Below are positions 42,506-47,625 of a stretch of DNA of 47,625 bases, piece by piece (positions within the stretch are counted from its first letter, which is position 1; each line of letters begins with the position of its first letter). The stretch is from the NCBI GenBank assembly GCA_015654985.1, contig JAATFW010000179.1:1-47625 (forward strand), written 5' to 3'. Both the position numbers and the translations under genes were made by a program. The notes below the pieces were generated by a model. That model saw only the letters and a program-made list of their open reading frames with translations, was not told the origin of the DNA and did not search any database. The stretch is from Sphingobacteriales bacterium. GTDB taxonomy: Bacteria > Bacteroidota > Bacteroidia > Sphingobacteriales > Sphingobacteriaceae.

Positions 42506-45223
42506 ATGAATTTCTTAAAATTTATACTTTCATTAAGCATATTTACTTTCATTATACATTTCTCTGCGTTTTCACAATCCGATACTATTAGTATTAACAC
42601 TATTGTTGAAAAAGCGCAAAAACTATCAACTGATTATCCTTCAGAAAAAGTATATCTGCATTTCGATAAGCCTTATTACGCGGTAGGCGACACGATATGG
42701 TTTAAGGCATATATAACAAGCAGCCTTAATCTGCCTTCTCAATTAAGTAAAGTAGTGTATGCTGATATGATAAACAACCGCGACTCGCTGATTGCAACAA
42801 TAAGGCTTCCTGTTACCAATAGTGTGGCTGCAGGGAATTTTACTTTGTCGGCTATGAACTATAAACAGGGGAATTACCGGATACGGGCCTATACGAGGTG
42901 GATGTATAACAGGGGGAACGAAAGCTTTTTCAGTAAAACCATTACCATTGGAAATACCCTTAACAAGCATCTTACTACCCATATCAGCCTGAAAGGCGAC
43001 TCAACAGCCCGGGGTTCAAGGCTTAACGCCAGGATACAGTATAAAGATGAAAATGGAAAGCCGTATACAGAAAGAAAAGTAAACTGGAAAGTTGTTTCAA
43101 ATTTTGAAACCGTTGATAAAGGCAGAAGTGTTACCGATCAGAATGGTTATTTAACTATTACCAGTAACCTGAAAAATCCAATACATAAAGGTAATATTGA
43201 AACGGACATTGCTGTTTCACCTGATCAATTAATAAACAGTTCTTTTTCGCTGAAATCGGCATTTAATACATCTGATATTCAGTTTTTTCCTGAAGGCGGA
43301 CGGCTCATCGCAGGGATAAGCTCAGCCGTTGCTTTTAAAGCGATCAAAACAGATGGACTGGGGACGGGGGCCAGAGGTACCGTTGTGGATAATGCGGGAA
43401 ATACTGTGTGCAGCTTTAGTTCACAGCATCTGGGAATGGGTACGTTCACCCTTATTCCTGATGGTGATAAAACCTATAAAGCCAATGTGGTGTTTGCCGA
43501 CGGGTCATCGACTTCATATGATCTGCCCAGGCCAAGGACTTCCGGTATTGCCATTTCTGTTAATAACTCTAATCCTGAATCATTAAGTATACGCATCGCT
43601 GCCAGCCAGCCTTACCTGGAAAGACATCAGGGAGAACATTTTTATCTTATAGCTCGAAACGGTGATGTAGTTTGTTATGCTGCTCAAACAACGCTGAATA
43701 ACCAGATCTATTCAGCTTCTATTCCGAAAGAAAAACTTCCTCCCGGTATTGTACAGATAACTCTTTTTACATCGACCGGTTCGCCGGTAAGCGAGAGGAT
43801 CGCTTTTATTATACATCAGAACGCGCCTTCTGTTTCGCTTAGTACCGACAGGCCTGTATACGCTTCGCGGCAGAAGGTGAAACTGAATATTAGTGCTCAA
43901 TATCCTTCTCAACCCATTGAGGGAAATTACTCGGTTTCCGTTGTGGATGAAAGTAAAGTTCCCGTTGATGAGGATTCTGAAACGACTATTTTGAGCAGTC
44001 TGTTGCTTAGCTCCGAACTAAAAGGATATGTTGAACAGCCAAATTATTATTTTAACCACATCAGTGACAAAAAAATTGCAGACCTGGATGTACTGATGCT
44101 TACTCAGGGCTACCGCTCTTACTCCTACAGAGACCTTCTTGAAGATAAATATCCGCAGATAAATTTCTTTCCCGAGCAGGGCGTTGAGATCTCGGGTACT
44201 TTAAGATACAAGTCGGGAATGCCTGTAAATAAAGGTACAATGCAATTTATTGTTCCCGGTAAAAACATATCGGTAAGTACAGTAACTGATGCTGAAGGAA
44301 AGTTTAAGTTTAAGGACCTGGTATTCCCCGATTCTTCCAAAGCTATTTTAAGTGCGAGAAGTAATGTCAGTTCAAGAAACATGATGATCATGGTCGACGG
44401 AGAGGCTTTCCCCGCTGTAGCTCCGGATGTTAATTCGGCCGGGGATGTTATTAATATAGATAGTACCCTTAATGCCTATCTGCAAAACAGTAAGAAGGTT
44501 TACAGAACAGCAATTGTCCTGAACGAGGTGGTTATCAGGGCCAAAAGCACACCTAAACCCAGTCATACTGATTATCCTGCTTTAAGCGGTTTGAGTATGA
44601 TGCCCGATCAGCTTATTACCGGCGACCGGTTTAAGGGCTGTCCAACACTGCTAGACTGTTTGAAAAGCGGGACTATGGGATTGATTTATACAGATGAAAA
44701 TTTCTATGTAAACAGAGACTATAATTCGGGCAGCCGTATTCCCGTACAGGTGTTTTTAAATGGAATGCCCGTCGACGCCAATAATCTTACTTCTGTAAAT
44801 CCAGCCGAAGTAGAATCTGTTGAAGTATTCTTAAAAGATGATTTGGGTACAGTAAACCGTGTTTATAACACCAATGGCGTACTGGTTGTAAATATGAAGA
44901 AGGCGCCTAAAGGTACACCAATGAAATTATCAGATCTTCAGGAACTGTTGCCAAAGAGCGACGTTGTGAATTTTACTCCCATGGGATATCAGATACCAAG
45001 GCAGTTTTATTCTCCCAAATACGAAGTGCATAAAAGCGGTCCGCAGACAAATGATTTGCGGAGTACTATTTACTGGAACCCGCTTGTTATAACCGATAAC
45101 ACAGGCAAAACTTCTGTAGAGTTTTATAATGCTGATGGCAAAGGTCCTTACCGTGCGGTGATCGAAGGAATAGATAAAGAAGGTAATATTGAACGGTTCG
45201 TGTACCGGTATACGGTTAAATAG
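42506..45223 (+). CDS. Large MG2-like surface protein with TonB plug-like domain
   Basis: A 905-residue exported protein with a signal peptide (ending FSAFSQ). Residues about 45-140 form an MG2 (macroglobulin-like) domain (EKVYLHFDKPYYAVGDTIWF), followed by further beta-sandwich repeats. Near residues 560-640 there is a carboxypeptidase-D-like domain (VEISGTLRYKSGMPVNKGTM), and near 735-800 a TonB-plug-like stretch (GSRIPVQVFLNGMPVDANNL; NPAEVESVEVFLKDD) without a barrel. The family is common in Sphingobacteriales and probably acts at the outer-membrane surface with a TonB system. The barrel lack means it is not itself a receptor. Exact role unknown. Confidence 0.85.
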   Translation: MNFLKFILSLSIFTFIIHFSAFSQSDTISINTIVEKAQKLSTDYPSEKVYLHFDKPYYAVGDTIWFKAYITSSLNLPSQLSKVVYADMINNRDSLIATIRLPVTNSVAAGNFTLSAMNYKQGNYRIRAYTRWMYNRGNESFFSKTITIGNTLNKHLTTHISLKGDSTARGSRLNARIQYKDENGKPYTERKVNWKVVSNFETVDKGRSVTDQNGYLTITSNLKNPIHKGNIETDIAVSPDQLINSSFSLKSAFNTSDIQFFPEGGRLIAGISSAVAFKAIKTDGLGTGARGTVVDNAGNTVCSFSSQHLGMGTFTLIPDGDKTYKANVVFADGSSTSYDLPRPRTSGIAISVNNSNPESLSIRIAASQPYLERHQGEHFYLIARNGDVVCYAAQTTLNNQIYSASIPKEKLPPGIVQITLFTSTGSPVSERIAFIIHQNAPSVSLSTDRPVYASRQKVKLNISAQYPSQPIEGNYSVSVVDESKVPVDEDSETTILSSLLLSSELKGYVEQPNYYFNHISDKKIADLDVLMLTQGYRSYSYRDLLEDKYPQINFFPEQGVEISGTLRYKSGMPVNKGTMQFIVPGKNISVSTVTDAEGKFKFKDLVFPDSSKAILSARSNVSSRNMMIMVDGEAFPAVAPDVNSAGDVINIDSTLNAYLQNSKKVYRTAIVLNEVVIRAKSTPKPSHTDYPALSGLSMMPDQLITGDRFKGCPTLLDCLKSGTMGLIYTDENFYVNRDYNSGSRIPVQVFLNGMPVDANNLTSVNPAEVESVEVFLKDDLGTVNRVYNTNGVLVVNMKKAPKGTPMKLSDLQELLPKSDVVNFTPMGYQIPRQFYSPKYEVHKSGPQTNDLRSTIYWNPLVITDNTGKTSVEFYNADGKGPYRAVIEGIDKEGNIERFVYRYTVK

Positions 45224-45251
45224 ATTTGTGTACTGTTATACGGTTAAACAG
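45200..45251 (+). repeat. Imperfect 24-nt tandem repeat at the gene end
   Basis: Copies at 45200-45223 (ending with the stop codon TAG) and 45228-45251 (ending CAG) share 21 of 24 bases, with a 28-nt period. The second copy lies outside the gene and is out of frame, so it looks like a local duplication of the 3' end. Confidence 0.6.
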
Positions 45252-45452
45252 AGGCGGTTTAATAGCCCCTGTTTAGGGGGAATGAAGCCGTTATATGTAT
45301 TTGCAAAGCTGGAAAACCAGGAAGGACGGAAATGCATATGACAGTTCCATTTCCTTTTAAAAGCTATTTATTTGATGAAAAAACAGTTAAAACCTCTATT
45401 GTAAATTCTAACTTTACGCGGATAAACCAGAGATGTACAATAAAATTTAGAA

Positions 45453-46235
45453 ATGGGAAAAAATCTTTTTTATGCGGCGCTTCTTATTTTTATTCCTGCC
45501 GGTGTAATAGGAGATATCACAGAGAGTGGAAATGCCGGTGGATTTACAGTGGTAATTGACGCCGGTCATGGCGGCAAGGATAGTGGAACTAAAAGCAGCA
45601 GCTCGCTTGAAAAAAATATAGCATTGGAGGTAGCTCTCCGTTTAAGTAACGCAATGAAAGCCAGCGGGATCAGGGTGGTACTAACAAGAAGTACCGACGT
45701 TTTTATTCCCCTTTATGAACGCATTGAGAAGGCAAATGATCAGAAAGCCAACCTTTTTATATCTCTGCATTGTAATTCATTGCCTTATAATAAACAGGGC
45801 AGGGGCACGATCCGGGGTGTTGAAACCTTTGTTTCGGGTTATGGCCGTTTAGATGAACAGGATATCGCTATCCGTGAAAATGCCTCGATCCTGCTTGAAA
45901 AGGATTATAAGAAAAACTATAACGGTTATGATCCTAAGGATCCTGAAAGTATTATTTTACTGTCCTTAATGAAGAATACATACCGTGCGAAAAGCATACA
46001 GATTGCAAGCCTGATCCAAGCCGAATATAAAAAGGCAGGAAGAATAGACCGTGGTGTTCAGGAAAAAAGTCTTGCAGTTCTTGCCAGGGCATCTATGCCC
46101 GCCGTTCTTACCGAAATAGGGTATTTAAGCAGTCCGGCTGAAGAATCGTATATGAGATCCGATAATGGCCAGAATGAGATTGTATCCTGCATACTCAATG
46201 CTGTTCTCACCTTCAAAAAAGCTTCAGGTAAATAA
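45453..46235 (+). CDS. N-acetylmuramoyl-L-alanine amidase (Amidase_3)
   Basis: A 260-residue exported zinc amidase that removes peptide stems from peptidoglycan, typically during cell separation. The signal peptide is residues 1-19. Visible catalytic and zinc residues are H39 in DAGHGGKDSG, E53 in SLEKN, H106 in FISLHCNS and E221 in VLTEIGYLSS. An insertion around residues 115-170 is typical of the Bacteroidota group. It follows the MG2/plug gene by 230 nt. Three inverted repeats follow its stop. Confidence 0.95.
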   Translation: MGKNLFYAALLIFIPAGVIGDITESGNAGGFTVVIDAGHGGKDSGTKSSSSLEKNIALEVALRLSNAMKASGIRVVLTRSTDVFIPLYERIEKANDQKANLFISLHCNSLPYNKQGRGTIRGVETFVSGYGRLDEQDIAIRENASILLEKDYKKNYNGYDPKDPESIILLSLMKNTYRAKSIQIASLIQAEYKKAGRIDRGVQEKSLAVLARASMPAVLTEIGYLSSPAEESYMRSDNGQNEIVSCILNAVLTFKKASGK

Positions 46236-46237
46236 AA

Positions 46238-46262
46238 AGGCCGGATAATGGGTATCCGGCCT
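46238..46262. terminator. Hairpin after the amidase gene
   Basis: AGGCCGGATA and TATCCGGCCT form a perfect 10-bp stem with a 5-nt loop, starting 3 nt after the stop codon and preceded by an A-run. There is no T-run on the plus strand, but the A-run makes it a fair terminator for minus-strand transcription as well. Confidence 0.5.
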
Positions 46263-46284
46263 ACATCTACCTATGAAAAACATA

Positions 46285-46338
46285 CCCTATTAAGAATAGG
46301 GCTAACCAAATGTACTGTTTTTTTTCTGATACAGTACA
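46285..46338. repeat. Two further hairpins between convergent genes
   Basis: CCCTATT-AAG-AATAGGG (46285-46301) and TGTACTGT, 12-nt loop, ACAGTACA (46311-46318 with 46331-46338). Both are perfect. The T-run lies inside the second loop. Confidence 0.5.
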
Positions 46339-46463
46339 AGTATTTGTTGCTTAATATAGCCTCTCTGTCGTTATTCGTTTATTTAATTTATCTGTAATTT
46401 TAGAGACGTTCAGAAATAGTTAAAAACACGTACGTCGCGAAGAATGATTTATGATACGCCGCA

Positions 46464-46847
46464 CTACGCCTGGTCTAATGCAAAATTAAGGGCAACAGAG
46501 GAAAGGATGATCTCCCTTAGGGATAAAAACAGAGCAACCATGAGCAATATCATACTTAACCAGAATACATATTGTGCAATTAGTTCCTGCGATGCAAACA
46601 ACAGAAATATACTGGTGATACATAAAAAAAAACTTGCCGTTCCAAACGCCTGCATATTCCTGATAAGATAGATCCTCTTTCTGATATTTTTGATCTGCTC
46701 TATGATATTGTCGCTTTTGTTTACATCATATTGCCTTTTTAACTTTCTGGAAAGCCTGCCCAGTTGTATGATTTTTTCTGTATAAGCCAGTAAAATAAGC
46801 GAGAGTGCAGGGAACAGAATAATGGGGGTACTAATAGCGAGATGCAT
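46464..46847 (-). CDS. DUF2721 membrane protein (second copy)
   Basis: From ATG 46847 the protein has 127 residues, with a membrane span at the N terminus (ISTPIILFPALSLILLAYTE), a cytoplasmic coiled stretch (LGRLSRKLKRQYDVN, IIEQIKNIRKRIYLIRNMQA) and two more spans. This layout is that of DUF2721, of unknown function. I rejected a longer start at 46904 because it overlaps the upstream gene and adds a basic tail absent from the sister protein. It is 4 nt after its paralogue and clearly a tandem duplicate. Confidence 0.82.
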   Translation of the reverse strand: MHLAISTPIILFPALSLILLAYTEKIIQLGRLSRKLKRQYDVNKSDNIIEQIKNIRKRIYLIRNMQAFGTASFFLCITSIFLLFASQELIAQYVFWLSMILLMVALFLSLREIILSSVALNFALDQA

Positions 46848-46851
46848 GTTG

Positions 46852-47268
46852 TTATTTCTTCTTTTTATCTTCCTTAATAGCTTCTTCCAGATCACTAAGC
46901 TCAATTTCGAGTGCTTTAACAGATATTTGCGTTTCCCTGAAAGAGATAAAAAGTGAGATCATAAGCAGAAGCAGGCTCAGTCCGAATGCATACTCTGCAA
47001 TTTTCTGCTGGCCGTTATAAAGAAGCCACATCGACAACACGCACATCAGGAAACCTATAATTCCGCAACCCTGCATATTCCTTACCTGTAATATCCGTTT
47101 TCTCAAATTTGACATCTGCCCGAGGAGATTGGGTTCCCGGTTTTCCTGGTATTGTGTTTTGAGACTTCTTATTAAACTGGCCAGACCGAGAAAGCGGTTG
47201 GTATAAGCTAAGAGTAATAGTGATATAGCCGGAAATAACAGAGCCGGTGTAGTAAGGGTAAGTTCCAT
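46852..47268 (-). CDS. DUF2721 membrane protein (first copy)
   Basis: A 138-residue protein from ATG 47268 (MELTLTTPALLFPAISLLLL), with the same pattern as its neighbour: an N-terminal span, a basic loop (LASLIRSLKTQYQENREPNL), a conserved RKRILQVRNMQ motif, two more spans and a lysine-rich C terminus. The paralogues share about the same order of residues throughout. An upstream ATG at 47283 would add five residues. Confidence 0.82.
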   Translation of the reverse strand: MELTLTTPALLFPAISLLLLAYTNRFLGLASLIRSLKTQYQENREPNLLGQMSNLRKRILQVRNMQGCGIIGFLMCVLSMWLLYNGQQKIAEYAFGLSLLLLMISLFISFRETQISVKALEIELSDLEEAIKEDKKKK

Positions 47269-47310
47269 ACTATTAGAATTCATTTGTAATGCAATATTAC
47301 TTTATAGAAT

Positions 47311-47625
47311 TCATTTTGCACATAGTTTTGCAAGAAACTTTTTACCCCTTGATTGTATGGCGGCCGTTCCGCTATTAAGAAGAAACCCGAGCTGGGCTTT
47401 CAGTTCTTCTGCTATCCAGTCATCGCATTCTTTTAAGGAATATAATATATCCATGCAATTGGCTTTTACCGCTACGGGAGTGTGCTGGTCGGCGAGCCAT
47501 CCGAAAGTAGCCTCAATGATAGCGGTATAATCAAAATTTGAAGGAATGCTGTTGCTTTTCAGAACATTCATTAAGATTTTAGTGTAATGCCTGCGGCAAC
47601 TGTTATTATTTTGAATGGGATAAGA
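47311..47625 (-). CDS. 3' end of a HEAT-like repeat protein (cut by the window edge)
   Basis: The frame is open from the window edge to a stop at 47311, so the gene starts outside. The visible 105 codons consist of paired helices (YTAIIEATFGWLADQHTPVA; VKANCMDILYSLKECDDWIA) ending in a basic tail (GKKFLAKLCAK). They match the C-terminal part of a Bacteroidota HEAT-like protein of roughly 190 residues that is sometimes mislabelled adenylosuccinate lyase. The ATG at 47571 is internal and should not be taken as the start. Lyase activity is not supported. Confidence 0.7.
   Translation of the reverse strand, partial: SYPIQNNNSCRRHYTKILMNVLKSNSIPSNFDYTAIIEATFGWLADQHTPVAVKANCMDILYSLKECDDWIAEELKAQLGFLLNSGTAAIQSRGKKFLAKLCAK

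Noticed and set aside
47311-47571. Complete 86-residue gene starting at 47571
   Set aside because: The frame stays open to the window edge and the residues before the ATG fit the same protein, so the gene is partial.
1-47625. CRISPR array, rRNA or complete insertion sequence
   Set aside because: No regularly spaced direct repeats, no rRNA-like stretch and no intact transposase were found.

Overview
The window looks like chromosomal DNA of a Bacteroidota bacterium, most likely a Sphingobacteriaceae member of the Pedobacter/Mucilaginibacter type. Evidence: several TonB-dependent receptors with N-terminal carboxypeptidase-D-like domains, a SusC/SusD pair, a DUF4249 lipoprotein behind its receptor, almost no Shine-Dalgarno sequences, and promoters of the Bacteroidota form TTG-N19-TAnnTTTG. 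The clearest promoter lies in front of a tRNA-Ser gene.

Layout. 1-4.9 kb: two small hypothetical genes, a large TonB-type outer-membrane receptor and a secreted fasciclin protein. 5.1-9.6 kb (minus strand): treZ and a GH13 alpha-glucosidase overlapping by 8 nt, a 24-residue membrane peptide gene too short for ordinary gene calling, and an outer-membrane DUF481-like protein. 9.9-15.2 kb: small hypotheticals, a TonB receptor/DUF4249 pair and a YafY/WYL regulator. 15.6-22.7 kb (plus strand): a tightly packed four-gene unit encoding an HD-domain/Pycsar-type membrane effector (DUF5706), an SdiA-regulated-like propeller lipoprotein, a large GAF-like protein, and a kinase-like domain fused to a BamA-type barrel. 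22.8-27.4 kb: an orphan FecR-like protein, an NAD-dependent epimerase-like protein, an MgtC-family transporter, and an orphan PAS-GAF-PAS histidine kinase of raised GC whose coding sequence contains a perfect 18-bp hairpin. 27.8-35.4 kb: a Sus-type uptake locus (TIG/propeller lipoprotein, a susC split by a frameshift, susD, a SusE-position lipoprotein) with no enzyme gene in view. 35.4-36.2 kb: a gene remnant beside two tandem tRNA-Ser genes. 36.3-46.2 kb: an envelope region with yihY-like, thioesterase, mltG, PASTA, ddl, a 75-residue protein, a DACNV/diadenylate-cyclase-like protein, an MG2/plug surface protein and a cell-wall amidase. 46.4-47.6 kb: two tandem DUF2721 membrane proteins and the 3' end of a HEAT-like gene cut by the window edge.

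Best candidates for something undescribed: (1) the four-gene unit at 15.6-22.7 kb, where a Pycsar-type effector has no visible cyclase and is joined to a kinase-BamA chimera; (2) a dispersed element at 24.21-24.37 and 39.84-39.95 kb with two nearly identical blocks around a hairpin-forming middle; (3) the DAC-like protein in a cell-wall cluster; (4) apparently leaderless genes whose -7 box ends 3-4 nt before ATG. Family names come from recognising motifs in the translations; no database search was run.
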